Below, piece by piece: positions 7,229 through 15,754 of a DNA stretch of 64,000 bases; the first letter of the stretch is position 1; every line of letters begins with the position of its first letter. The position numbers and the translations under genes are program-made. The notes under the pieces are model-generated. The model saw only the letters and a list, made by a program, of their open reading frames with translations. It was not told where the DNA came from and ran no database searches. The stretch covers positions 372,001 to 436,000 of the forward strand of contig NZ_LOJF01000009.1 of NCBI RefSeq assembly GCF_001494635.1, written 5' to 3'. Source of the stretch: Tractidigestivibacter scatoligenes (lineage in GTDB: Bacteria > Actinomycetota > Coriobacteriia > Coriobacteriales > Atopobiaceae).

Positions 7229-10060
7229 CTACAGGTTGTTCAGAACCGCCTTGATGCTGTTGGCATAGGACGTGTCGGTTGCCCACGTGCCACTTAGGCC
7301 CTCGACGGTATAAGACCTGCCAAAGAGCCATGTACCGTAGCGCGGATCATAGGTCTTTGAGGAGAGAGGCGCGTACCCAGCGTAGGCACGGAGGTGCTGC
7401 GCCTGTGCGAGGAATCCAATGTAGATGGCATCAGAGCCATATGAGCTGAAGTCCGCGCCGGAATTGCCAGAACCCGTAGCGCCAAGCCCGCAGAAGTTGC
7501 ATTGCTCAATCTTAACGTCTCCGCCAAACTGGAGATAGCCAGTCTCGACCATGGCCTGCGCGTAGACAACCTCCGGACGAACGCCCTCGGCAACGGCGGC
7601 TTCCCAGAGCTTGTCGATGAACTCCTCGACCGTCGAGGCGCCATACGCGGAATACACGTCCGAGGGGAAGGTGGCGTTGCGCGCCTTGAGCCCAGCCTTG
7701 AGATTGCTCACGAGCTGGGCTTTCGTCACCTGAGGGTCTCCCAGGATGGGCGTGGGTTCAACAACCTCGATGGTTGCTGACTTGGTCTCGGTCTTGCCAT
7801 TGGGGCCCACGACGTCCACATAGAGCGTGTAAGAGCCTGTCTTCTCAGGGATGAACGAGCCGGTAGCGTCCGAGGTCTCGGAGCCCGTCGAGAGGACCGT
7901 GGAGCCCCACTCGCCCTTCACCCAGGAGCCCTCGTAGGACCAGACGTAGTTATACGTGAAGCCAGAAGTGTCACCGGACACATCAGCGGAGAAGGTGACA
8001 GGGTATCCCCTGGCAGGTGCCGTAGTCTTGACCTTGACACCGTTGTACACAGCGGCGGCGCTTGACACCTCGACGGTGGTGGACCTGGTCTCCCTCGTGC
8101 CGTCCGGGCTCACGACGTCAACGTAGAGCGTGTAGGTGCCCGCCTTGGCGGGCGTAAAGGAACCGCTGGCATCGCTCGTGTCGGAGCCCGTCGAGAGGAC
8201 CGTGGAGCCCCACTCGCCCTTGGCCCAGGAGCCGTCGAGCTGCCAGACGTAGTTGTACGTGAGGCCGGCGGTAGCGCCCGAAACGTTTGCCGAGAAGGTC
8301 ACAGGGCTGCCGACAGTGGGCGATGCGGTGGTGACGGTGACTCCGTTGTAGACATGGCCATCCTTCACCTCGACGGTGGTGGACCTGGTCTCCCTCGTGC
8401 CGTCGGGGCTCACGACGTCCACGTAGAGGTTGTAGGTGCCGGCCTTGGCGGGCGTGAACGAGCCGGAGGTCTCGCTCGTGTCGGAGCCCGTCGAGAGCAC
8501 GGTCGAGCCCCAGTCGCCCTTGGCCCAGGAGCCGTCGAGCTGCCAGACGTAGTTGTACGTGAGACCGGCGGTGCAGCCACCAAGGTTTGCCGAGAAGGTC
8601 ACGGGACTGCCAACCACAGGCGATGCGGTGGAGACGGTGACTCCGTTGTAGACATGGCCATCCTTCACCTCGACGGTGGTGGACCTGGTCTCCCTCGTGC
8701 CGTCGGGGCTCACGACGTCCACGTAGAGGTTGTAGGTGCCGGCCTTGGCGGGCGTGAACGAGCCGGAGGTCTCGCTCGTGTCGGAGCCCGTCGAGAGCAC
8801 GGTCGAGCCCCAGTCGCCCTTGGCCCAGGAGCCGTCGAGCTGCCAGACGTAGTTGTACGTGAGACCGGCGGTGCAGCCACCAAGGTTTGCCGAGAAGGTC
8901 ACGGCATCGCCCACGACAGGCATATCCGTGGTGACCTTAACACCCCTATAACGATAGCCGTTCTTCACGGTGATAGTGACCATGCGCGTGGTCTTTGACG
9001 TCCCGTTGGAGCACACGTCTATGAACAGCCGATACGTGCCTGCCTCCGTTGGAGTAAAGGTGCCGGAAGCGGACGTGGTCATAGAGCCCGTGCTCTTCAC
9101 GGTTGAGCCCCACGAGGACCAGTCCGGCTTAGCCCACACATAGTTATAGGTGAGGTTCTCGCCCACGCCCATGATCTTGGGCGAGTAGGTCACAGCCTCG
9201 CCAACATAGGCTTCGGTAGTCGAAACATTGATGCCCGAGACGCTCCACCAGGTGTCGGAGCTGTAGAACTGGTCGTAGATGGCGGCTCCGTCAGCTCTGC
9301 CAAAGCTCGTGAGGTAGTTGCTGTTCGAGAGCTTTGCGGAATCAGACGTGCCATCGATGAAGCCATGCTCGATGATGACGCCAAGGATGCCAGCCTTCCT
9401 CGCGTAGCGGGTGATGCCGTAGTAGTCCGCTACGGAACCGTCCTCGTAGAGCGAGGAATTCTCGCCGGAAGGATAGTCTCTCGTAATGATTCCGGCGCCG
9501 TGGACGGTAAGACCGCTGGACTGAAGCCCGGAGAGCACAAGGGCCGAGAGGGACTGCCCTGCGTAGTACAGGTCCTGGTTGTAGCTCGAGGAGTTGGTGG
9601 ACTCCACCTCGGCTCCCCTGCCGCCGCCGGCGTTGATGTGGATGGAGACGATGGCGCAGCAGTTGTTCTCTACGGCGCGCTCCACGCGGTCATACACGGA
9701 GACGTACTCGTCCTGACCACGCGTGAGGTAGACCGTGACGCCACGGGACTCGAGGTAGTCCTTGCAGGCCTGGGCGATCTTCCAGGTGAGGTCGGCCTCC
9801 TTCATGCCGTTTGCAGAGGCGCCAGGGTCCGATCCACCGTGGCCAGGATCGATGGCGATGGGTCTTCCCGTTTGCTTGGCCACCGAGAGCGCCTGGGAGA
9901 TGTTCGAGTACGTAGAGAGCGAACCATCTGAGCTTGCGGTGGTGTAGGTGGTGGTTGCCGCCTTGGCGGTGGATGGCACCAAGACAAGGGCTAGTACCAC
10001 GCCTAGGACAAGTGAAACGCCACGTATCAGACGCACAAATCGCTGTTTCGTTTTAGCCAT
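7229..10060 (-). CDS. secreted N-acetylmuramoyl-L-alanine amidase with Ig-like repeats and glucosaminidase-like end
   Basis: 943 aa, ATG 10060 behind GGAGA. A signal peptide occupies residues 1-35 (basic start, VVLALVLVP core, AKAA cleavage region). An Amidase_3 domain follows: zinc ligands H74 (DPGHGG), E88 and H141 (SIHINAGGG), and a probable catalytic Glu in IIEHGF. Five tandem units of about 100 residues come next, each with a TYNYVW core and a TFT/SFTPAKAGTY strand, probably cell-wall or spacer modules. The last 150 residues contain the glucosaminidase-like ETGYLQFGGDVKIEQCNFCGLG pattern in part (VYAQAMVETGYLQFGG). It should cleave peptidoglycan outside the cell. Confidence 0.88.
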   Translation of the reverse strand: MAKTKQRFVRLIRGVSLVLGVVLALVLVPSTAKAATTTYTTASSDGSLSTYSNISQALSVAKQTGRPIAIDPGHGGSDPGASANGMKEADLTWKIAQACKDYLESRGVTVYLTRGQDEYVSVYDRVERAVENNCCAIVSIHINAGGGRGAEVESTNSSSYNQDLYYAGQSLSALVLSGLQSSGLTVHGAGIITRDYPSGENSSLYEDGSVADYYGITRYARKAGILGVIIEHGFIDGTSDSAKLSNSNYLTSFGRADGAAIYDQFYSSDTWWSVSGINVSTTEAYVGEAVTYSPKIMGVGENLTYNYVWAKPDWSSWGSTVKSTGSMTTSASGTFTPTEAGTYRLFIDVCSNGTSKTTRMVTITVKNGYRYRGVKVTTDMPVVGDAVTFSANLGGCTAGLTYNYVWQLDGSWAKGDWGSTVLSTGSDTSETSGSFTPAKAGTYNLYVDVVSPDGTRETRSTTVEVKDGHVYNGVTVSTASPVVGSPVTFSANLGGCTAGLTYNYVWQLDGSWAKGDWGSTVLSTGSDTSETSGSFTPAKAGTYNLYVDVVSPDGTRETRSTTVEVKDGHVYNGVTVTTASPTVGSPVTFSANVSGATAGLTYNYVWQLDGSWAKGEWGSTVLSTGSDTSDASGSFTPAKAGTYTLYVDVVSPDGTRETRSTTVEVSSAAAVYNGVKVKTTAPARGYPVTFSADVSGDTSGFTYNYVWSYEGSWVKGEWGSTVLSTGSETSDATGSFIPEKTGSYTLYVDVVGPNGKTETKSATIEVVEPTPILGDPQVTKAQLVSNLKAGLKARNATFPSDVYSAYGASTVEEFIDKLWEAAVAEGVRPEVVYAQAMVETGYLQFGGDVKIEQCNFCGLGATGSGNSGADFSSYGSDAIYIGFLAQAQHLRAYAGYAPLSSKTYDPRYGTWLFGRSYTVEGLSGTWATDTSYANSIKAVLNNL
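8333..8904. repeat. near-perfect 300-bp tandem repeat inside the amidase gene
   Basis: Positions 8333-8604 and 8633-8904 are identical over 272 bp with a 300-bp period (100 codons). The neighbouring unit at 8033-8332 is similar but diverged. Synonymous positions are also identical, so this duplication is recent or maintained by gene conversion. Confidence 0.95.
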
Positions 10061-10112
10061 GATTCTCCAACGACGAACTATATGTGAGTGACAGTCTGAC
10101 ATAGAATCAACT

Positions 10113-10142
10113 TCGATACCTTAAACCTTTCAACAGAGTCAA
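10113..10142 (-). promoter_or_regulatory. possible promoter of the amidase gene
   Basis: On the minus strand TTGACT (10137-10142) is followed after 18 bp by TATCGA (10113-10118), about 50 bp upstream of the ATG. The match is moderate and the start site is unknown. Confidence 0.35.
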
Positions 10143-10154
10143 AGAAAGACGTTC

Positions 10155-10841
10155 ATGAGACAAACTCACAGCGAGAACCCCCTGTGGCCACCGAGCTTCT
10201 CGGCGGCCATCTTCGATTTCGACGACACGCTAGCGCTTACCCACGACCTCTGGCGGCAGGTGGACATTGCGTTCCTCAGGTCACGAGGTATCTCGTACAC
10301 ACCGGATGTGGGGCGAACGCTCACCATGCTGGGATTTGCGGGCGGGGCGCGCTGGTGCATCGAGCGCTATGGTCTCAAGGACACCGTGGAGGAAATCTGC
10401 GACGAGTGGAACTCCATGGGCCGCGCGCTCTATGCTACACAGGTGCGGCTGAGGCAGGGCGCAGAGGAATACCTCGCCGCTCTGAGGAGCGCGGGCGTGC
10501 CCCTGGCACTTGCAACCACAAACGACCCGGACGTACTTGCTGCCATGAAGGCGAACGTGGACGTATACGGCCTCTTCGACGCGGTAGTCTGCGCAATAGA
10601 GGTTGGCTGCGGCAAGGATCATCCGGACATCTATCTAGAAGCGGCAAAGCGCATCTCTGCGAAGCCCGGGGACTGCATGGTCTTTGAGGATCTTCTCCAG
10701 GGAATCTGCTCCGCCAAGCGTGCGGGAATGAAAACCTGCGCCGTCCTGAGCAACAACCCCCTGCAAGACGAGCGAGAGGTTGTTGGCGCCTCCGACTGTG
10801 CAATAGCAAACTGGCGAGAAGCCCTGGGGACCGAGAAGTAG
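10155..10841 (+). CDS. HAD-superfamily hydrolase, subfamily IA
   Basis: 228 aa. Motif I is IFDFDDTLALT (residues about 18-28), motif II is LALATTNDPD, the motif III lysine lies in GCGKDHPDIYLEAA and motif IV is MVFEDLLQGICSAKRAG. A helical cap between motifs I and II puts it with beta-phosphoglucomutase/phosphatase-like enzymes. It is cytosolic. It is divergent from the amidase gene and stands alone. The substrate cannot be told from sequence. Confidence 0.85.
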   Translation: MRQTHSENPLWPPSFSAAIFDFDDTLALTHDLWRQVDIAFLRSRGISYTPDVGRTLTMLGFAGGARWCIERYGLKDTVEEICDEWNSMGRALYATQVRLRQGAEEYLAALRSAGVPLALATTNDPDVLAAMKANVDVYGLFDAVVCAIEVGCGKDHPDIYLEAAKRISAKPGDCMVFEDLLQGICSAKRAGMKTCAVLSNNPLQDEREVVGASDCAIANWREALGTEK

Positions 10842-11021
10842 CGCCACTTTTTTGTGAGCGGCATGCGTAGGACCGGAAGCGGCCATTGATTACCACTTGA
10901 GGATTTATGCGCTATCCCCAGAACCGTTGGGGTAATATAGCACCCGTGGCTGTTGGGGCCACAAGGTATCGCGCGAGAGCGCAGCTTTTTGTCCTGCGGG
11001 GCAAAGAAAGAAAGGCACGAC

Positions 11022-11225
11022 ATGGCAAAGGGTACTGTTAAGTGGTTCAACCCCGACAAGGGCTATGGCTTCATCTCTCGTGAGGATGGCGACGATCTGT
11101 TCGTCCACTACTCCGAGATTCAGATGGACGGCTTCAAGACCCTGGACGAGGGCCAGGCTGTCGAGTTTGACATCACCACCGGCCAGAACGGCAAGCTCCA
11201 GGCTTCCAACGTCCGCAAGATCTAG
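11022..11225 (+). CDS. cold-shock protein, CspA family
   Basis: 67 aa, ATG 11022 behind GAAAGG. The single cold-shock domain is complete: RNP1 KGYGFISRE and RNP2 DLFVHYSEI are both present, preceded by the usual [11 protein letters not shown] start. It binds single-stranded RNA and DNA and melts mRNA structure. A leader of about 100 nt precedes it, with a short hairpin (CCCC...GGGG) near 10917-10933, and a strong terminator follows, so it is a monocistronic unit. Confidence 0.95.
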   Translation: MAKGTVKWFNPDKGYGFISREDGDDLFVHYSEIQMDGFKTLDEGQAVEFDITTGQNGKLQASNVRKI

Positions 11226-11270
11226 CTCATAGCCCAGCGCATACCCCGTGTGGGGATTTGTGGGACTTGG

Positions 11271-11301
11271 CTCCCCTGCCGTCTGGCAGGGGAGTTTTTT
11301 T
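11271..11301 (+). terminator. terminator of the cold-shock gene
   Basis: A perfect 10-bp GC-rich stem (CTCCCCTGCC and GGCAGGGGAG) with a 4-nt loop is followed by seven Ts, 45 bp after the stop codon. Confidence 0.93.
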
Positions 11302-11392
11302 GAGTAAGCCCTCAATACACCCGCGCGAGCGCCGTACTGCTATACCATGGGACGGCAATCGCAGAAAATAAGGACGAGAGGAAAGGCGACCT

Positions 11393-12073
11393 GTGAGAGT
11401 TCTCGCCATAGTACCCGCCTACAACGAGGAAGAATGCCTCGCGAACACCGTGCAGGAGCTAACCCAAACCTGTCCAGATGTTGACTATCTCGTCGTCAAT
11501 GATGGTTCGAGTGATGCCACCCCCCGCATTTGCGATGAGCTAGCCTTGAGCCACATTGATTTGCCGGTAAACTGCGGGCTTACCTCCGCCGTCAAGGCCG
11601 GGATGAAGTACGCCATGCGCCACAACTACGACGCGGCCGTGCAGATTGACTCAGACGGGCAGCACATACCCAGCTACATTCCCACCATGGCCAAGACCAT
11701 GCAGAACGAGGGTGCCGACATCGTGATTGCCTCGCGTAACCTCGCAGGAGGCGGCGCCGTGGGCGCACGCGGAGCCGGCGCCAAGCTCATCACCGCAATA
11801 ATTCGGCAGACCACCGGGGCGACCATAACCGATCCCACTTCGGGCATGCGCATGTACAACCGCGCGATGATCGAGAAGCTTGCGCGCGGCTTTGACCTCG
11901 CACCAGAACCAGACACCTTAGCCTTGCTCATTCGCAGGGGCGCCAAGGTGGTCGAGGTGCCCGCCGAGATGCGCGAGCGTCAGGGCGGCACAAGCTACCT
12001 GCACTTCATGTCCTCTATCTCCTATATGGCACGCACGTGCCTTTCCATCCTGCTCTTCCAATGGTTTAGATAG
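11393..12073 (+). CDS. family 2 glycosyltransferase (polyprenyl-phosphate type)
   Basis: 226 aa with a GTG start behind GAGGAAAGG. The GT2 fold is clear: VPAYNEEE at the N-terminus, VVNDGSSDAT nucleotide site, QIDSDGQH metal site, and a late segment GGTSYLHFMSSISYMARTC typical of DPM1/GtrB-like enzymes. These use a nucleotide sugar to make a polyprenyl-phosphate sugar at the inner membrane face. The next gene, a DUF2304 membrane protein 8 bp downstream, is a common partner of this class. Confidence 0.87.
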   Translation: MRVLAIVPAYNEEECLANTVQELTQTCPDVDYLVVNDGSSDATPRICDELALSHIDLPVNCGLTSAVKAGMKYAMRHNYDAAVQIDSDGQHIPSYIPTMAKTMQNEGADIVIASRNLAGGGAVGARGAGAKLITAIIRQTTGATITDPTSGMRMYNRAMIEKLARGFDLAPEPDTLALLIRRGAKVVEVPAEMRERQGGTSYLHFMSSISYMARTCLSILLFQWFR

Positions 12074-12081
12074 GACCAGCC

Positions 12082-12438
12082 ATGTCCATCGTTCTCCGCA
12101 TAGTCCTCATCTTCGGTGCTCTCTTTGCGCTCTCTATCGTTGTGCGCAAGGTAAAGAAGTCAAAGATCCGCATCGCCGACTCGGTCTACTGGGTCTGCGC
12201 TGCGGTGCTTCTGCTTATTCTGGCAATCTTCCCACGGATTGCGTTCTTCTTCTCGGACCTCCTGGGCTTCCTCTCGCCCAGCAACTTCGTCTTCCTTGTG
12301 GTCATTGCGCTCATGCTGCTCAAGCTCTTCAACCTTGCCTGCGATGTCTCGCGTCTCTCCGACAAGGTCGAGCAGCTCTCCCAGGAGCTCGCACTCGAAA
12401 AGAAAGAGTTTGGGGATAACGACGAGGGCAAGAACTAG
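12082..12438 (+). CDS. DUF2304 membrane protein
   Basis: 118 aa with three hydrophobic segments (about residues 3-18, 34-51 and 60-85) and a charged coiled-coil-like tail ending KKEFGDNDEGKN. Size, topology and position directly behind a GT2 gene match DUF2304, a small membrane family that accompanies glycosyltransferases. It probably helps anchor or partner the preceding enzyme, which is an inference from context. Confidence 0.78.
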   Translation: MSIVLRIVLIFGALFALSIVVRKVKKSKIRIADSVYWVCAAVLLLILAIFPRIAFFFSDLLGFLSPSNFVFLVVIALMLLKLFNLACDVSRLSDKVEQLSQELALEKKEFGDNDEGKN

Positions 12439-12459
12439 CTCGGCAAGAAAAGCGCAGCC

Positions 12460-13317
12460 CTACTCCTCCATCACGTTTACTCCGTCCCCAAAGTCAAGCA
12501 CACGGGGAAGGTGCGTGTAACGGTTCTCAGCAGGAGGAAGCTCGAGGTAGTTGCCATAGAGTGTGCGCAGGTAGGTCTCGCAGTCATGCGGCGCCTTCAA
12601 TGTCAGGCCGTCAAAGGCAATGTCCCTTGTAGGGAAGAGCGTTTCCGAGTCATGTACTCCGTCAAGCGGATACGTCGCGTTGAACCAACGCCCTGATGTC
12701 TCTATGGGCTGTGCCGCCTCAAGGAGCTGTTGAGAGAGCTCTTGCGGCTTCCAGACATGTGCAATCGTGTGATGGAGCATGGAGCACGCCTTGGCCTTGA
12801 GACCCCGAAGCGATGTGTCTGCGGGAATCTTGGGATGGGCAATGCCATGGAGATAGCTCATGCGTTGGAGCCTCAGGCATGTTGCCTTCTGGTCACGAGC
12901 CCGTGCAGAGTCCTTCTCCTCGCAGAAGTACGGGAAGACATCGAGAAAAATGGCCTGGTTGCAGCCCGCCTCCATAGAGACCTCGTCTATGAAGCGCGTG
13001 CCATCGAGAAACACCTTGACCCAGAGCGACGTGAGGCCCGGCGTATTCTCGCACGTCGCAAGGGAGTAGCCTGCGGGTAGAGCCTTGGGGGCAAGCTCGC
13101 AGAAGCGCTGGTAGTCCTCATAGGGCATGCCAATATCCGTGTCATCGTCCCAGGGAATGAATCCACCGTGGCGCACGGCACCCAGACAGGTCCCCGAGTC
13201 GATGAAATACTCGATGCCGTTCTCTCGACAGAGCGCGTCCACGACCCTCAGGATGTCCCGTTCGGCATCCTGCAAGCGCTCTAGGGCACCCTCAGGGTAT
13301 GGACACATCTCACCCAT
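12460..13317 (-). CDS. LicD-family phosphotransferase 1
   Basis: 285 aa. I chose ATG 13317, directly behind GGAAGGAAGAAG; a longer frame would begin inside a repeated palindrome. The LicD signature is plain: YFIDSGTCLGAVRHGG and IPWDDDTDIGMP with the catalytic-type aspartates. LicD proteins move phosphocholine or similar headgroups from a CDP carrier to cell-surface glycans. It is the last gene of the minus-strand GT2-flippase-licD run and convergent with the DUF2304 gene. The headgroup is unknown. Confidence 0.88.
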   Translation of the reverse strand: MGEMCPYPEGALERLQDAERDILRVVDALCRENGIEYFIDSGTCLGAVRHGGFIPWDDDTDIGMPYEDYQRFCELAPKALPAGYSLATCENTPGLTSLWVKVFLDGTRFIDEVSMEAGCNQAIFLDVFPYFCEEKDSARARDQKATCLRLQRMSYLHGIAHPKIPADTSLRGLKAKACSMLHHTIAHVWKPQELSQQLLEAAQPIETSGRWFNATYPLDGVHDSETLFPTRDIAFDGLTLKAPHDCETYLRTLYGNYLELPPAENRYTHLPRVLDFGDGVNVMEE

Positions 13318-13334
13318 CTTCTTCCTTCCCTCGT

Positions 13335-13367
13335 AATGAGACAAAGGGACAGTCCCTTTGTCTCATT
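13335..13367. repeat. GAGACAAAGGGA palindrome, copy 2
   Basis: The 15-bp arms 13335-13349 and 13353-13367 are perfect reverse complements around CAG. It lies in the gap between the flippase and licD. The flippase stop codon TGA (13363-13365) is part of the palindrome. Confidence 0.95.
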
Positions 13368-14673
13368 CCTCTCCCCTCGTAGACCTATCGCCCTGCTCGG
13401 TGGACTCTCTTTCCTCTTTGTCAGTGAGACAAAGGGACTGTCCCTTTGTCTCATTCAGCCTCTTGCAGTCGCGCACAAAGAACGCGACCAGGGAGAGGAC
13501 GGCCAGGAGGTAGGACCCCACACCAACCCAGCTTACGCCGTTCATGCCAAAGAGGTCCACCACGGGGATGGTGACCACGAGCGAGACCACAGTGGCAACA
13601 ACGTTACCGAGAAAGCTCGCTTTGTAATCCCTAAGAGAAAGGAGTAGATCATTCATGAACCACGCGAAGGCGGTCACAAAGGTGCAGAGCACGGCTGGCC
13701 CCAGGAGGTAGCTGTACTCCACAATCTCCTGGCCGTAGAGCAGGCCAAGCACCCACTTTCCAAAGAGAAGGATGAGCGCTGAGAAGACCACCGTGATGCC
13801 CACGATGCCCTGGACGGTGCGCTTGAAGAGCTTGAGCGCCGAAGCTTTGTCATCCTTGAAGCGCTGCGCGAACTCTCCCATGAGGGGGCTATAGATGTAC
13901 GAGGCGCCCATCTGGACAATGGCGGCAGGGGAAGCCACGGAAGAGTAGATGCCCAGTGCCGCCGTGCTCACGCTGGCAGCGAGATACTGCTTGGGCACGG
14001 TGAGGACGGCGCTTGAGCATACCTGCGCTATGACCAGCGGTAGGAGCGTGGCGAGCGTGCGGGCAGCGGAGCGTAGATCGATGACGGGCTTGATCGACTC
14101 GAAGCCAGAAGCCCGTGGCATGTCGTAGAGAAAGCAAATCGCCAGGGTCGAGACAGCCATGGAAATGCAGGCAAGCACCAGAGAATCGCTAAACCACAGC
14201 ACAACCGAGAAGAGCGCCAGGTTTGAGATGCCCTGCATCATGTAGGAGCGACCAATGTAGTCCATGCGAAGGTGCCGCTGGTCTATGGCGTGGAGACCCT
14301 CGATGAAGTTTGCGGCAAGCGACGCCACCAGGTAGGCGACGATTGCAGGCACGGCATCCAGCGAGCACGTGAGAAACGCATACGCAACGCCAACCACAAA
14401 CGCCAAGGCGCTCGTGAGAAGGCGCAACCCCACATACTCGCCGGAGCTGTGCTCGCCACGAACATCTGTTACCTGCACCGTTCGCAGGCGGAAGTCGGCG
14501 AATGGTGCCACGAGGTTCGAGACGGACATGGCCAACGAGAGCGCGCCCGCCGCGTCAAAGCCATGCGAGAGCCGCACCACGGCAATGGTGATGAGATAGT
14601 TGCAGCCCAGCCTCACGATGGAGCCGGCGGAGTTCCAAGCGATGTTCTTCTTGAGCGAGAGACCCTCAGCCAT
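13363..14673 (-). CDS. Wzx-like polysaccharide flippase
   Basis: 436 aa, ATG 14673 behind GGAGGGAAGAAGG. A long run of hydrophobic helices and the N-terminal SLKKNIAWNSAGSIVRLGCNYL place it among RfbX/Wzx polysaccharide exporters, which flip lipid-linked glycans across the membrane. The start overlaps the preceding GT2 gene by 8 bp. The last 30 or so residues are odd: they are polar and include NETKGQSLCLT, encoded by a repeated palindrome (copy 3), and the stop comes from copy 2. The natural C-terminus was probably near FFVRDCKRL. Confidence 0.87.
   Translation of the reverse strand: MAEGLSLKKNIAWNSAGSIVRLGCNYLITIAVVRLSHGFDAAGALSLAMSVSNLVAPFADFRLRTVQVTDVRGEHSSGEYVGLRLLTSALAFVVGVAYAFLTCSLDAVPAIVAYLVASLAANFIEGLHAIDQRHLRMDYIGRSYMMQGISNLALFSVVLWFSDSLVLACISMAVSTLAICFLYDMPRASGFESIKPVIDLRSAARTLATLLPLVIAQVCSSAVLTVPKQYLAASVSTAALGIYSSVASPAAIVQMGASYIYSPLMGEFAQRFKDDKASALKLFKRTVQGIVGITVVFSALILLFGKWVLGLLYGQEIVEYSYLLGPAVLCTFVTAFAWFMNDLLLSLRDYKASFLGNVVATVVSLVVTIPVVDLFGMNGVSWVGVGSYLLAVLSLVAFFVRDCKRLNETKGQSLCLTDKEERESTEQGDRSTRGEE
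13425..13453. repeat. GAGACAAAGGGA palindrome, copy 3, inside the flippase reading frame
   Basis: Perfect 13-bp arms 13425-13437 and 13441-13453 surround CTG. The copy lies in the coding region and is translated as part of the flippase tail. It is 58 bp from copy 2. Confidence 0.95.
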
Positions 14674-15553
14674 TGGCCTTCTTCCCTCCAAATATGGTGT
14701 GATAGGCAATGCTTGCGGGAAGCTCGCACAAGACGCCAATAACCTTGCTGGGAGCCTTCGAGAGACCGCCCCTCTCCCCTGACATGCGACAGCCAACTAG
14801 ATAGAGCGTGGTCTCCCGGAACTTGCCGACGAGGGTCTGCGAGCGCTGAGCGCAGTAGAGCTTGTGCTTGCGGTAGCCAATGGGGTTCTCGCGCGCGTTC
14901 TTTGCAAAGTTCTGGGTAAGGCCGTCGGGAAGGTAGTGACAAATGGTGAGGATGGTATTGTCCGTCCTCATGAGATAGTGCTCGTCAAGGCGGTAGTAGA
15001 CGGAGGTCTCCGCGATGAACTTCTCCCCAGGGGCAACGTCGTACGGGTACTTGCGCAGCACCTCGGTCTTGTGGATGAGCGAGGTGTCTCCGGCAAAGTG
15101 GTATTTCTCGAATAGGTCCCAGTACTTGACCTCGGTGAGACCTTTGGGAATCCAGGTGACCATGGGAGTATGCTCGTCAGTTCCCCTGAGCGCCACGATG
15201 CCGGCGATGCGGTTGTCTTCGCGAATCGCTGCATAGTCCTCGACTATGCGCGCGACGGCACCAGGAACCAGGTGGTCGTCAGAGTCAACGCAGAAGAAGA
15301 GGGGGCTCTCGCAAAGCTCGACGCCCGTGTTGATCGCCCGGGGCTTTCCGCCGTTCTCCTTCTTGACGTAGGTGATGTCGACCTTGCCCTCCCGCTTCCA
15401 GGAAGCGACGAGCGAAGCGGTGTCATCGGTGGAGCCGTCGTCAACGATAAGCCACGTGAAGTCCTGCGATGTCTGCGAGACAAGACTCTCGTAGAGCGCC
15501 GGAAGAATGTAGGCGCGGTTATAGGTTGGTGTGAACACACAAACTGTTTTCAT
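14666..15553 (-). CDS. family 2 glycosyltransferase, paralogue A
   Basis: 295 aa, ATG 15553 behind CGGAG. GT2 features: CVFTPTYNRAYILP, LIVDDGSTDDTASLV and the metal site FFCVDSDDHLVP. It is cytoplasmic or membrane-associated and likely adds a sugar to the island's glycan. It is closely similar along its length to the protein at 17605-18474 (shared VCVFTPTYNRAY, GIVALRG, KYHF.GDTSLIH and CHYLPDG), so the two are paralogues. It starts the GT2-flippase-licD run and is divergent from licD 2. Confidence 0.88.
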   Translation of the reverse strand: MKTVCVFTPTYNRAYILPALYESLVSQTSQDFTWLIVDDGSTDDTASLVASWKREGKVDITYVKKENGGKPRAINTGVELCESPLFFCVDSDDHLVPGAVARIVEDYAAIREDNRIAGIVALRGTDEHTPMVTWIPKGLTEVKYWDLFEKYHFAGDTSLIHKTEVLRKYPYDVAPGEKFIAETSVYYRLDEHYLMRTDNTILTICHYLPDGLTQNFAKNARENPIGYRKHKLYCAQRSQTLVGKFRETTLYLVGCRMSGERGGLSKAPSKVIGVLCELPASIAYHTIFGGKKANG

Positions 15554-15754
15554 GAGGATGCTCCGGTCGGATGACAAAATGCAGCAGGCGGCCCGCACGG
15601 GCATCTGGTTATTGTTGCATTGGCAGCCCCATGCAGGAGGCACGACGCCCACCAAGCGAAAAATAACCAGAGAGTGCCCTCGGCCAGCCTCATCCTACTT
15701 AATACAGAGCTTACAATCTATCAGATAATGACAAGTAACCTGAACGGGGACAGG

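Noticed and set aside
8354-8998. Plus-strand repetitive frame with two near-identical halves
   Set aside because: It is the antisense of the duplicated amidase modules.
13336-13647. Plus-strand frame starting inside palindrome copy 2
   Set aside because: It is antisense to the flippase; its start codon belongs to the repeated palindrome and it has no ribosome site.
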